A DNA stretch of 64,000 bases from Acidobacteriota bacterium (GCA_012103255.1 WLXD01000005.1:62001-126000); one strand, 5' to 3'. Numbered from the stretch's first letter, positions 8,425 to 18,796 are shown. Numbers and translations: made by a program. Notes: generated by a model from the sequence alone, not told the origin.

Positions 8425-10547
8425 GAGTTCGTCTCCCTGGGCGGGTCGTTCGAGTCTCGGAAGAGTGGTTGGCCATCCATGTGCTTGGGGGGCTCCACGC
8501 CGAACTGTTGCAGCGCCGTGGGTGCGATATCGATGAGCGCCGGGTCGTCGACATCGATTGCGCGGTTGCAGAAGAGGACGCCCGGAACGAGGCGCGGATC
8601 CACACAGTGGTCGCCGCTCCAGGCCTTGACGTTGTCCTCGTAGAGGGGCGCGTCGACCACACCGGTGGCGCAGTCCCAGGACGTGCGGTATCCGCGGTTG
8701 TAGCCGATCACGAACTCGGGGGCGTTCTCGAGGTAAGGCCCGGTGTAGAGCTTTGCGGTGTCGAACGCCTCGATGATCGCGACCTCGTCGTTGTCTTCGT
8801 CGCGCAGCCCCTTGAGCTTGCCCGCGATCTCTTCCTTCAGTGCAGGAACATCAGCGGGATCGACGATGCCCTGCGCCTCGCGGCCTGCGATGTTGAAGAA
8901 CATGCCCGAAAGGCCGAGGCAATACGCCTTGGTGCGGGACCAGTCGACATCGAGCAGCCATTCCTCGCTGCCTGTCTTGCCTTCCTTGAGATAGAGGTAG
9001 CCGTTGTCCATCAACCAGCGGTTGAGATTGACGCCGCGCCGGAAAGAGGCGAAGCCGTGGTCGGAGAGCACCATGAGCAGATCGTCCGGCCCGACTTTGT
9101 CGAGGAGTTCACCAACGATCTTGTCGTTGCGTACGTAGATCTCTTCGATCGCGTTGCGACAGTCGGACTCGCGCCCGTCGTCCGCCGGATGCCCCTTTTC
9201 GAGGTAGCGCCAGTACATGTGCTGGATGCGATCGGTCGCGTCGAACACGCAAACGAGCGATCCCTTGCGGAGTTTGTCGAGCGACGTGAAGAACATCTCC
9301 TTGCGCTCGTCATCGATGTCGAGGGCCAGTTCGCGAAAATGACGGTCCTCGATGACGTCTTCGTTCAGCGCCCACGTGTCCTCCGCGAGGCCGAGCGTCG
9401 AGTATTTGCCCTGCATCTTCGCGAGATACACCGAGTAGTAGTCAGGATGCGAGATGGGCATCGCCGGCTTGTCGGGATCGATGGCGATCGGCGTCATGTA
9501 GAGCGAGAAGTGGCCGTTCATCTCGGTCATCATCACGCGCGCGATTCCACGAACCTTGACCATCGGGGCAGCGTTGAAGGTGAGCTGCACCCAATCCGAT
9601 AGCTCGTTGAGCTGGAGGTCGACCTCTTCGTCGCCAAAGCGAACTGCGGCGGTGCTGTCTGTCCGGTCGAGATCGGCACTCACGGGTAGTTCGAGCGGGG
9701 GAGTGCCCTGTCGAAGAATGTTCTCAGGGCCGAGCAACGTCCCTTCCACGCGGTCGCCATCCATGTGGACTTTCACCCGCATGCCGCCTTCCTTGAAGGT
9801 GTCGTCATCAGGCCGCGTAGTGAATAGCAGGAACGTCCCCTGCGTCCCGAGCAGGTCCGGGACGCACATCGCAGACAACTGAGCGCCGTAGAACCGGTCG
9901 GGCGGGAACGTGATCGGGACACGGACGACCGTGCTCCAGATGTTGTGTTCGCCAAGGATCGTCCAGAACGGCTTCGACTTCCGCAGCAGCCGGATCTCCG
10001 GCTTTTCGCGAGGGATCTGGAACGGTCCGATGTTCAGGAACTTGTCGATCGAGCCAATCTTGGTGGACGAGAGCACCGGCAAGTACGTGCGGCGATCGCG
10101 ATCCAGGAAGTCGTAGATGTTGTGGCGCGCGGGCCGAGAGCCCGTGGAGAACGATGACCAGGCGACAGGGGAGAGCGCCGGGAACGTCGTCTTGAGCGGC
10201 TTGTAGCAGCCCATCTTGGCGAGCCGCTCGAAGTTGGGCAGTTTGCCCTCGGCCATGAACTTGTCGGTCAATTGCGGATCCTGACCGTCGAAGCCGCAAA
10301 CGATGAACCGTTTGATCTTCGGTTTCGCGCTGGTCCGGCGCGTCACCGCACGCCATAGAACCCGGAACGGCCAGATCAGGAGCGACGCGAACACGATGAG
10401 GATCGTGGAAAACAGCACGAGGAAGCTGCTGACGAACGCGAAGCCCGCGCCAGGACCGACGTAGGCATCGGCGGTTCCCGGGATCGCGATTGCGGCGGCC
10501 AGAATCAGCGCCGCGGCGTAGGTCCGCCAACGAGAAGCTTGAAGCAT
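8421..10547 (-). CDS. Membrane-anchored alkaline-phosphatase-superfamily enzyme
   Basis: 708-residue paralogue of the 6424 product. It starts with two hydrophobic segments (about 10-27 and 34-56) separated by AYVGPGAGF, followed by the basic stretch RVLWRAVTRR. The positive-inside rule then puts the catalytic domain in the cytoplasm, whether or not the first segment is cleaved. Catalytic elements: FIVCGFDGQD near 83, nucleophile candidate in LSPVAW, MVLSDHGFASFRR, and SGDHCVDPRLVPGVLF near the C-terminus. The substrate is unknown. Its start and the stop of the upstream gene overlap by one base (TGATG). The location in a PAPS-forming operon suggests a role with sulfated or nucleotide substrates, which is inference. 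Confidence 0.84.
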   Translation of the reverse strand: MLQASRWRTYAAALILAAAIAIPGTADAYVGPGAGFAFVSSFLVLFSTILIVFASLLIWPFRVLWRAVTRRTSAKPKIKRFIVCGFDGQDPQLTDKFMAEGKLPNFERLAKMGCYKPLKTTFPALSPVAWSSFSTGSRPARHNIYDFLDRDRRTYLPVLSSTKIGSIDKFLNIGPFQIPREKPEIRLLRKSKPFWTILGEHNIWSTVVRVPITFPPDRFYGAQLSAMCVPDLLGTQGTFLLFTTRPDDDTFKEGGMRVKVHMDGDRVEGTLLGPENILRQGTPPLELPVSADLDRTDSTAAVRFGDEEVDLQLNELSDWVQLTFNAAPMVKVRGIARVMMTEMNGHFSLYMTPIAIDPDKPAMPISHPDYYSVYLAKMQGKYSTLGLAEDTWALNEDVIEDRHFRELALDIDDERKEMFFTSLDKLRKGSLVCVFDATDRIQHMYWRYLEKGHPADDGRESDCRNAIEEIYVRNDKIVGELLDKVGPDDLLMVLSDHGFASFRRGVNLNRWLMDNGYLYLKEGKTGSEEWLLDVDWSRTKAYCLGLSGMFFNIAGREAQGIVDPADVPALKEEIAGKLKGLRDEDNDEVAIIEAFDTAKLYTGPYLENAPEFVIGYNRGYRTSWDCATGVVDAPLYEDNVKAWSGDHCVDPRLVPGVLFCNRAIDVDDPALIDIAPTALQQFGVEPPKHMDGQPLFRDSNDPPRETNS

Positions 10548-11833
10548 CAGTGTTCGAACTCCCGCTCCAGATGTGCGGCGATGTCGCCGATCCAGAGTTC
10601 CTCACCTTCGATCGGATACGGCGCCAGCAAGAAGGCGTCGTCCCACGTGTGCATGCCCACCAAATCGGTCCGAGAGAAGACCTCACTCGCGGTCGGCGAC
10701 GCCTTGAGGTCGAACCCCGGATGAGCGAGCGCGACCAGGTCCGGACCGTGCTCAGCGCAAGGTCCTTCGTACAGGTCGGCAGCGTCCAGGACGTCGCGGA
10801 TGACCGGTCGCCCATGATACCGCAGCGCGTGCAGTGCGTCGGCCAGTTCACGCTTCACCGCGGCGCGCTTTTCCGCAGACACCGAGCCGCGTGCGAAGCG
10901 TCCCTGCGAGTGCACGTAGAGCCGACTTGGATCGAGGGCGAAAGCCTGGGTTTCACGCTCGATATCCGCGAGTTCCGTGGCGCCGCTTCCGAGTCGCAAG
11001 TGGCCGGTCTCGCGCAGGAGCGCGTTGAGCTGCACTTCCTGCTCGATGGCGCAGAATCCATGATCCGAGAGCATCCAGAAATGGCTCTCCGGGTCGTCGC
11101 TCTCATCCGCGAAGCGCGACCACACCTGACCAACAAAGCGGTCCACCTGGCGGTGATAGTCGATAGCTTGCTCGTGGCGAGGGTGAGTCGGATCAACCAC
11201 CGCGTCCCACAGGTAGTGGTACAGGCGGTCGGTGCCGGTAATTACAACCTGGAGGTAGTCCCAGTCCTCTTCCTGCCACAGCCGACCGAGCGCTGCGGCC
11301 CGCGACTGCAACGTGTATTCGAGGTCCTGGAAGAGCCAGTCGTGATCGCCTCGTGCGCGGGCAGTGTCGACGTCGATTCGATAGTCCTGACGCCGCAACG
11401 TGCCAAGCCATTTCAGAGGCTTCACGGATCGCGACAGATCGATTGCGACGAACCCCGACACCAGAACGCCAGGAATGGTCCGTGCCGGATACGTCGAAGG
11501 CTGGTTCAGGACGATCGACTGCAGGCCGCGGCGGCCCAGTCGATCCCACAGCGTGGGCACCTCGACCCGCGAGAAGTCCGGAAATTCGAGGGCGTACGTT
11601 CCTGGGTTGAGGTCCGTGAATCCGAAGATCCCGTGGGTCCCCGGATTGGCGCCCGTCATGAAGCTCGTCCAGCTGACCGATGAGATCTCAGGCAAAGAAG
11701 CGCGCATCGAACGCAGGTGACCTGCTTCGATGCGCGCTGCAATGTTCGGCATGACGCCATCGGCCGCGAGGCGCTCGAGGAGTCCCACAGGAACTCCGTC
11801 GAGGCCAACTACGCAGACGCGACGCTTGGGCAA
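10547..11833 (-). CDS. Cytoplasmic alkaline-phosphatase-superfamily enzyme
   Basis: 428-residue, shorter and more divergent member of the same superfamily. It has no signal peptide or membrane segment. Motifs: VCVVGLDGVP at the N-terminus, ISSVSWTSFMTG with a candidate nucleophile serine near residue 48, HGIFGFTDLNPGT, WMLSDHGFCAIEQ near 250, and MHTWDDAFLLAP near the C-terminus where the last metal histidine is expected. The start is probably TTG, 11 bases after the cysC stop. Spacing and overlaps leave little doubt that it is transcribed with cysC and sat. The specific substrate cannot be assigned. Confidence 0.82.
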   Translation of the reverse strand: MPKRRVCVVGLDGVPVGLLERLAADGVMPNIAARIEAGHLRSMRASLPEISSVSWTSFMTGANPGTHGIFGFTDLNPGTYALEFPDFSRVEVPTLWDRLGRRGLQSIVLNQPSTYPARTIPGVLVSGFVAIDLSRSVKPLKWLGTLRRQDYRIDVDTARARGDHDWLFQDLEYTLQSRAAALGRLWQEEDWDYLQVVITGTDRLYHYLWDAVVDPTHPRHEQAIDYHRQVDRFVGQVWSRFADESDDPESHFWMLSDHGFCAIEQEVQLNALLRETGHLRLGSGATELADIERETQAFALDPSRLYVHSQGRFARGSVSAEKRAAVKRELADALHALRYHGRPVIRDVLDAADLYEGPCAEHGPDLVALAHPGFDLKASPTASEVFSRTDLVGMHTWDDAFLLAPYPIEGEELWIGDIAAHLEREFEH

Positions 11834-11844
11834 GCTCGCGTGCC

Positions 11845-12444
11845 CTAGAGGTACCCGAGCGCCTGCAACCGCTCGCGGATCACCACTTCCTCTTCGGGGG
11901 AGGTGTGATTGTCCTCGCCGGGCGGGATCAGACCCATGAGTTCCAGTGAGCGCACGATCTTGTCGAGGCTCTCTTCGAGGGACTCCTGCTCCGTGTTCAC
12001 CACGATCTCGGCGTTCTCAGGCGCTTCGTACGGGTCGGAGACCCCGGTGAAGTTCGCGATCTCGCCCGCCAGTGCCTTCTTGTAGAGGCCCTTGGGGTCG
12101 CGCTCGGTGAGTTTCTCGATCGAGCACTCCGTATACACCTCGACGAAGTTCGCGGTGCGGGCACGGATCTCGTCGCGGACCGACTTGTACGGCGAAATCG
12201 CTGCGGTAATCGCGACGACCTCGTTGCGGCTCAACAGGTTGGCGACGAATCCGATGCGACGGACGTTGGTGTCGCGGTCCTCCTTCGAGAAACCAAGACC
12301 CTTCGAGAGATTGGTGCGCACCTCGTCGCCGTCGAGGATCTCGACCATGACCCCGCGCTCCAGCAGAACGGGTTCGATGGCCTGCGCCAACGTGCTTTTT
12401 CCGGAGCCCGACAGGCCCGTGAACCAGAGGGTAAAGCCCTTCAT
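11845..12444 (-). CDS. cysC: Adenylyl-sulfate (APS) kinase
   Basis: Phosphorylates APS to PAPS, the activated sulfate donor, in the cytoplasm. About 199 residues. Visible motifs are the P-loop GLSGSGKST near residue 11, LDGDEVRTNL, the substrate segment GFSKEDRDTNVRRIG, and RDPKGLYKKALAGEI with FTGVSDPYEAP. The start at 12444 has GGAG six bases upstream; an earlier ATG at 12456 would add four residues. After the normal kinase end it carries an extra acidic linker and the tail VIRERLQALGYL, which is shared with two small proteins of the same operon and is not part of the kinase fold. It follows sat by 21 bases. Confidence 0.95.
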   Translation of the reverse strand: MKGFTLWFTGLSGSGKSTLAQAIEPVLLERGVMVEILDGDEVRTNLSKGLGFSKEDRDTNVRRIGFVANLLSRNEVVAITAAISPYKSVRDEIRARTANFVEVYTECSIEKLTERDPKGLYKKALAGEIANFTGVSDPYEAPENAEIVVNTEQESLEESLDKIVRSLELMGLIPPGEDNHTSPEEEVVIRERLQALGYL

Positions 12445-12465
12445 GACTGTCTCCATATGGCGCGG

Positions 12466-13641
12466 TCAGGAAGCGACCGACGCGCTCTCGTTCGAATAGT
12501 GGCGTTGCAGGATTTCCGAGATCTCGGGGCGCGTGAACTCGGGCGGCAAGGACTCGCCGCGGCTGAGCATTTCGCGGATCCGCGTGCCGGAAAGGAAGAC
12601 GTGCTGATCACTGTCGTGCGGGCATGTCTTCTGCGATGCCATGTTCTGGCAGCTGTGGCAGAAGAACGCGTGGTCGAAGAAGAGCGGCGTGATGCCGATC
12701 TCCAGTGCCTCGAATTCCTCGAAGATACGATGGGCGTCGTAGGTGCCGTAGTACCCACCGACGCCGGCGTGGTCGCGCCCAACAATGAAGTGAGTGCAGC
12801 CGTAGTTCTTGCGCACGATGGCGTGGAACACAGCTTCGCGCGGACCTGCGTAGCGCATCGCTGCCGGCAGAATCGACATGGCAACGCGACCGGCAGGGTA
12901 GTAGCCCTTGAGCAGCGCGTTGTAGCACTCCAGTCGAACATCAGCCGGAATGTCGTCGAACTTAGTCTCACCCATGATCGGGTGGATCAGCATGGCGTCG
13001 ACGAGTTCGAGCGCGCACTTCTGCAAGTACTCGTGCGCGCGATGGATCGGGTTCCGGGTCTGGAACGCCGCGATCGTGTCCCATCCCTTCTCCTTGAAGA
13101 GGAAACGAGTCTCGCGCGGGTCGAGGCGGAAATCCTCGAACTCTGCGTGGACCGGTCGCTGCAGCATGGTGATGCGGCCACCCAGGTAGGTGTCGCCAGT
13201 CTTCTGCAGGTAGGCCACGCCGGGATGCGCGGTGTCGGTGGTCTTCAGGACCGTAAGCGCCTCGCGCTCCTTGTCCACCTTGTAGATGTCGGACACTTCG
13301 AGCACGGCGTAGACGGTCCCATCGTCGCTCTGGAGCGCCACGTTGTGTCCCGACTGGATGCCTTCGGCGGCGATCAGCTCCGAACTCGCGGCCAACGTGA
13401 TCGGAATGGTCCAAGGTATGCCGTTGGCGAGACGACCGTGTTCGCAGACGTGCTCGTAGTCGCGCTGGTCCATGAATCCCTCAAGCGGGCTCATGGCACC
13501 GGTTGCGATCATCTCGATGTCTGAGAGTTCGCGTCGGTTGAGCGTGACGTGCTTGAGGGCGGGGAGCTCGGCGCGCCAACGCTCTTGCTCTGCTTCGGTT
13601 GCGATGCGGCTGATGAGGCGGCCGCCGTGAGCTTTGATCAT
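12466..13641 (-). CDS. sat: Sulfate adenylyltransferase (ATP sulfurylase)
   Basis: Makes APS from sulfate and ATP. 391 residues, the single-chain Sat type rather than CysND. Diagnostic motifs: QTRNPIHRAHEY near residue 194 (the HxxH active-site element), GRDHAGVGGYYGTYDAH near 274, and a C-terminal Cys/His cluster (FCHSCQNMASQKTCPH) like that of zinc-containing bacterial and archaeal ATP sulfurylases. The start overlaps the stop of the small gene upstream (TGATG). With CysC it forms PAPS. No APS reductase or dissimilatory genes are nearby, so the pathway here points to sulfate transfer or assimilation via PAPS. Confidence 0.96.
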   Translation of the reverse strand: MIKAHGGRLISRIATEAEQERWRAELPALKHVTLNRRELSDIEMIATGAMSPLEGFMDQRDYEHVCEHGRLANGIPWTIPITLAASSELIAAEGIQSGHNVALQSDDGTVYAVLEVSDIYKVDKEREALTVLKTTDTAHPGVAYLQKTGDTYLGGRITMLQRPVHAEFEDFRLDPRETRFLFKEKGWDTIAAFQTRNPIHRAHEYLQKCALELVDAMLIHPIMGETKFDDIPADVRLECYNALLKGYYPAGRVAMSILPAAMRYAGPREAVFHAIVRKNYGCTHFIVGRDHAGVGGYYGTYDAHRIFEEFEALEIGITPLFFDHAFFCHSCQNMASQKTCPHDSDQHVFLSGTRIREMLSRGESLPPEFTRPEISEILQRHYSNESASVAS

Positions 13642-13853
13642 CAGAGGTATCCCAGATTCTCGAGTTTCTTGCGGATCGCCACCAGCTCGTCGTCACTCAG
13701 TTCGCCGACCTTCTCGGGCTCGAGACTGCCGACAAGATCCCGGAGCACGAAGACGATGAAATCCGTCGGCGAGCTGAAGCCGGAATCTCCGATCACCTGT
13801 TGCAGGCGAACGTAGAGCGGGCGAGGAATCTTGATGCTGACGCGGTCGGACAT
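13641..13853 (-). CDS. Small ribbon-helix-helix-like protein, first gene of the sat operon
   Basis: 70-residue protein from the ATG at 13853, followed directly by sat with a one-base overlap. The N-terminus SDRVSIKIPRPLYVRLQQVI is a typical ribbon-helix-helix strand and first helix, then GFSSPTDFIVFVLRDLV makes the second helix. The acidic second part ends VAIRKKLENLGYL, the tail also found on CysC and the 6203 product. As first gene of the operon, next to tandem repeats in the promoter, it is a good candidate for an autoregulator of RHH type. It could instead be a structural partner of the enzymes. An upstream extension to 13904 is possible but has no better ribosome site. Confidence 0.8.
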   Translation of the reverse strand: MSDRVSIKIPRPLYVRLQQVIGDSGFSSPTDFIVFVLRDLVGSLEPEKVGELSDDELVAIRKKLENLGYL

Positions 13854-13873
13854 GACGTTCCAGAGGGAAGTGC

Positions 13874-13917
13874 AGGACTCGCTAGGGTCCAGATCAGGAC
13901 CCAATCAGGACCCAATC
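13874..13917. repeat. Tandem 11-bp repeats, candidate operator of the sat operon
   Basis: Two perfect adjacent copies of AGGACCCAATC at 13896-13906 and 13907-13917, preceded by a degenerate copy AGGGTCCAGATC at 13884-13895 and perhaps a fourth, AGGACTCGCT, at 13874-13883 (plus-strand reading). The period of one helical turn suits a ribbon-helix-helix repressor that stacks dimers on direct repeats. The array abuts the predicted -10 box and lies 20 to 60 bases before the first gene. Confidence 0.6.
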
Positions 13918-13942
13918 GTAACCCTATCGCCGATCTACGCAA
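13915..13942 (-). promoter_or_regulatory. Candidate sigma-70 promoter of the sat-cysC operon
   Basis: On the minus strand TTGCGT (13942-13937), a 16-base spacer and TACGAT (13920-13915). The -10 box runs into the tandem repeats, so a protein bound there would block transcription. The same -10 sequence and spacing are seen at the groE promoter in this window. Confidence 0.45.
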
Positions 13943-14024
13943 GCACTTCGCGCACTTTTCTCGACAGGATCTTCGGTCACCGCGCGACCGGGCGGCGGCA
14001 GCCGGCTGGTTCGACCCGCGGTGG

Positions 14025-14828
14025 CTAGTAGTAGCCGCGCAGTCGTTCCGCGAGCTCGGCGTGAATGGCGCCGTTGGATGCCAGCAGCCCGCGCACGTTG
14101 TGCAGGTGGGCCGGGTCGTACTTCACGGGGTTGCCATCGAAGTCGGTCAGGGCTCCGCCCGCCGCAGCCAGGATGGCCTCCGGAGCACAGGCGTCCCAGA
14201 GCTTGGTGCCGATGCTTGGGTGCAGGTACAGGTCGCATGACTGCGTCGCGATGCGGCCGATCTTGAGTCCCACGCTCCCCGAGCGGACCATCTCCGTGAT
14301 TCCGAGGTCCTCCATGATCTTCTGCACGACATCCGGTAGATGGGATCGGCTGCAGATCAAACGTAGGTCGGCGGGTGTAGCGCGGTCGCTCACCTTCATT
14401 GCCGACACCTTGCCGTCGATATCCGACTCGGCGCCGTCGCCGACGATGCCGCGATAGAGCGTCCGCGTTGCCGGCTGGTTCACCACGCCGAGTTGAGGGC
14501 GCCCCTCAACCGCAAGCCCGATCATCACCGCGAATTCATCCGTATGCTTGATGAACTCCTTGGTGCCATCCATCGGGTCGACCATCCACACGCGCCGCAC
14601 GCCTTCGGCGGCCGCAGCTTCGTTGGTCGACTCTTCGGCAATGATGGCGTCCTGGGGAAACTCCTCACGCAACCGGCGCACAATGTGATTGTTGGCGACG
14701 CGATCCGCCTCGGTGACCGGCTCGGTCTCGTTCTTGAGATCCACCTGGAAGTCGCCACGGTAGTAGCCCATGACGAGTTCCCCAGCTTCGCGGGCGATCG
14801 CTTCGGCGGTCTCTAGCTCGTGTTGCAT
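14025..14828 (-). CDS. cysQ: 3'(2'),5'-bisphosphate nucleotidase
   Basis: Inositol-monophosphatase-fold enzyme that removes the 3'-phosphate from PAP (and PAPS), the by-product of sulfate transfer. About 267 residues from the ATG at 14828; an upstream TTG at 14894 would add 22 residues of poor quality. Metal-binding motifs are present: AEES near residue 68, VDPMDGTKEF near 87 and WDACAPEAILAAAGG near 208. It lies 171 bases upstream of the sat operon on the same strand and so may be expressed with it or from its own promoter. Its presence next to sat and cysC completes a PAPS cycle. Confidence 0.92.
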   Translation of the reverse strand: MQHELETAEAIAREAGELVMGYYRGDFQVDLKNETEPVTEADRVANNHIVRRLREEFPQDAIIAEESTNEAAAAEGVRRVWMVDPMDGTKEFIKHTDEFAVMIGLAVEGRPQLGVVNQPATRTLYRGIVGDGAESDIDGKVSAMKVSDRATPADLRLICSRSHLPDVVQKIMEDLGITEMVRSGSVGLKIGRIATQSCDLYLHPSIGTKLWDACAPEAILAAAGGALTDFDGNPVKYDPAHLHNVRGLLASNGAIHAELAERLRGYY

Positions 14829-15037
14829 CTGCGTGTTGTCCGGAGGCAAGGAGGCATCGTGGCCCGGAACGGGCGGCGATCCGCAGCCGATCAAGAGGCT
14901 AGCAGCGCTCGATGGAGCCGGTATGTCATCGTTCCGTGTCCAGAAGGGCGCGTCGCGCTTGACCGCCGCGCGCCGGCGCAGCAGGATCTAGCCCCTGCAC
15001 CAAACGCGTCACGAATTCTGCTCCCGAGAGAACTCCC

Positions 15038-15460
15038 ATGTCCGTCAAGCGTCAGTTGATAGTCGGGTGGCAAAACCGCCCTGGTGAACTCGCCAACTTC
15101 TGTGAGGCTCTCGCTGATGGCGGAGTCAATATTCTCGCGATGGCGACGGCAGAGGCGGGGGAGTATGGCGCGGTTCGCGTCCTCGTAGACGACGTCAAGA
15201 CCGCCCGCGAGGTCTTTCGCGAACAGGGCGTGGCGCATACCAGCATCGAGGTGTTGGTGGTTGATCTGGGCAACGAGCCCGGTGCGCTCGCACGCATCGC
15301 CCGCACGCTGTCCGACCACAAGATCATCATCGAGTATTTCTACGCCTCGGCGCCGATCGCCGGGCAAGCCGTGATGGGGGTCTTCAAGGTCTCCGATCCC
15401 GTCAAGGCTGATGAGTTGCTTACATCTGGAGACCCAGCCGCTCCGACAGGAGAGAGTTGA
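15038..15460 (+). CDS. Tandem ACT-domain protein
   Basis: 140 residues made of two ACT domains: [20 protein letters not shown] with [19 protein letters not shown], then [19 protein letters not shown] with [11 protein letters not shown]. Such stand-alone proteins sense amino acids or similar ligands, and relatives bind branched-chain or aromatic amino acids. No catalytic domain is attached. The stop overlaps the purC start (TGATG), so it is translationally coupled to purine synthesis; the ligand and role are unknown. Confidence 0.85.
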   Translation: MSVKRQLIVGWQNRPGELANFCEALADGGVNILAMATAEAGEYGAVRVLVDDVKTAREVFREQGVAHTSIEVLVVDLGNEPGALARIARTLSDHKIIIEYFYASAPIAGQAVMGVFKVSDPVKADELLTSGDPAAPTGES

Positions 15461-16371
15461 TGGACGCGACCGCGCGTAGGCCCCTGCTGACGACCGAACT
15501 GCCCGGAGTTGAATTGCGGCACCGTGGCAAGGTGCGCGATGTCTACGACCTGGGAGATCAACTGCTGATCGTGGCCACGGACCGTGTGTCGGCGTTCGAC
15601 GTCGTGTTGCCGACCGGGATCGCCAACAAGGGCACGATGCTCACGCAGCTGTCGAGCTTCTGGTTCGAGCGGGTGGAGCACATCGTTGGCAACCATCTGA
15701 TCTCCACCGAGCCGACCGACTATCCCGATCCGCTTCCGCAATTCGCAGATCAGCTGCACGGTCGCAGTCAATACGTGCACAAGGCTGACCGATTCGATGT
15801 TGAATGCGTCGTTCGCGGCTATCTCATCGGTTCAGGCTGGAAGGATTATCAGGCCACCGGGGCCGTTTGCGGAATTCCACTGCCGGATGGACTCCAGCAG
15901 GCGGATCGCTTGCCGGAGTTAATCTTCACACCGGCGACCAAGGCTGACGAAGGCCACGACGAGAACATCAGTTTCGAAGTGATGACCGAGATCGTCGGGG
16001 CGGACTGGGCGGAACAGTTGCGCGACGTCTCGCTGCAGCTGTATTCGGAGGCCGCGGAGTTCGCGCTCGAGCGCGGAATCATCATCGCGGACACGAAGTT
16101 CGAGTTCGGACTCGTGGACGGAAAGCTGACCTTGATCGATGAGATCCTGACTCCGGATTCGTCGCGCTTCTGGCCCGCCGACCAATATGCGCCTGGGCAG
16201 AGCCCGCCGTCGTACGACAAGCAGTTCGTGCGCGACTACCTGCAGACCCTCGTCTGGGCCAAGAATCCGCCGGGCCCCGAGCTGCCCGCCGACATCATCG
16301 AGCGTACTTCTGCGAAGTACGCCGAGGCCTACCAGGTGCTGACCGGCCAGCCTCTGCCAGACTTCTCCTGA
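15460..16371 (+). CDS. purC: SAICAR synthetase
   Basis: Phosphoribosylaminoimidazole-succinocarboxamide synthase, step 7 of IMP synthesis, joining CAIR and aspartate with ATP. 303 residues, the longer form found in many bacteria and in yeast. Motifs: [12 protein letters not shown] near residue 23, [33 protein letters not shown]-like region ([16 protein letters not shown] near 110), IADTKFEFG and [15 protein letters not shown] near 225. The ATG at 15460 is in a TGATG overlap with the ACT gene and is preceded by AGGAGAG; a TTG one codon earlier is less likely. Confidence 0.96.
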   Translation: MDATARRPLLTTELPGVELRHRGKVRDVYDLGDQLLIVATDRVSAFDVVLPTGIANKGTMLTQLSSFWFERVEHIVGNHLISTEPTDYPDPLPQFADQLHGRSQYVHKADRFDVECVVRGYLIGSGWKDYQATGAVCGIPLPDGLQQADRLPELIFTPATKADEGHDENISFEVMTEIVGADWAEQLRDVSLQLYSEAAEFALERGIIIADTKFEFGLVDGKLTLIDEILTPDSSRFWPADQYAPGQSPPSYDKQFVRDYLQTLVWAKNPPGPELPADIIERTSAKYAEAYQVLTGQPLPDFS

Positions 16372-16384
16372 GGCAAACAGCACG

Positions 16385-16645
16385 ATGGCCAAGCGCATCA
16401 CGAAGGCGTCGTCCGTGAAGATCACGGCCAAGCGAAAGGCTCCGCTCAAGAAGCGGCTCAACAAGATCGTCGGCGAGATGGTCGAGAAGGGCATTGAATT
16501 GCCCGAGGCGCACGATCAACTCGAGAAGCTCTTCCTTACGCATGTGATGGACGCTGCCAGTGGCAATCAGTGTCGCGCGGCGGATCGGCTCCGGGTTCAT
16601 CGCAACACCCTGCGACGCAAGCTCCAGGCTCACGACCTCATCTAG
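16385..16645 (+). CDS. Small basic protein with Fis-type helix-turn-helix
   Basis: 86 residues. The N-terminal 25 residues are very basic (KRITKASSVKITAKRKAPLKKR), and the C-terminus (ASGNQCRAADRLRVHRNTLRRKLQAHDL) is the Fis/NtrC-type HTH, with the second helix RVHRNTLRRKL reading DNA. It is too short to be an NtrC-family activator and lacks the Fis beta-hairpin arm sequence, so it is best called a Fis-like nucleoid-associated protein. It follows purC by 13 bases and ends just before the groE promoter. Confidence 0.83.
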   Translation: MAKRITKASSVKITAKRKAPLKKRLNKIVGEMVEKGIELPEAHDQLEKLFLTHVMDAASGNQCRAADRLRVHRNTLRRKLQAHDLI

Positions 16646-16667
16646 GCTGGGCCGAAACCGCTCGGAG

Positions 16668-16695
16668 TTGACGCGGCAGCGGCTTCTGCTACGAT
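16668..16695 (+). promoter_or_regulatory. Candidate sigma-70 promoter of groESL
   Basis: TTGACG at 16668-16673, a 16-base spacer and TACGAT at 16690-16695. The -10 box touches the CIRCE operator, the usual arrangement for HrcA repression. Confidence 0.6.
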
Positions 16696-16721
16696 TAGCA
16701 GTCAACTGGCACGAGTGCTAG
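16695..16721. promoter_or_regulatory. CIRCE operator (HrcA binding site)
   Basis: Inverted repeat TTAGCAGTC (16695-16703), 9-base spacer, GAGTGCTAG (16713-16721). The consensus is TTAGCACTC-N9-GAGTGCTAA; each arm differs at one base. It lies about 110 bases before groES, as expected for the heat-shock repressor HrcA. Confidence 0.92.
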
Positions 16722-16831
16722 CGGACTCCCACCTCAAGTGCCAAAGCACGGGGTCCCCAGCGCCGAGTCGAGGAGCAGATTCAGCTCCTTCCATGTCGGT
16801 TAGGTCAATACTTCACAGGGAGTTCAAACAC

Positions 16832-18777
<1,946 letters not shown>

Positions 18778-18796
18778 GCCGGTCCCGTACCAGGTC

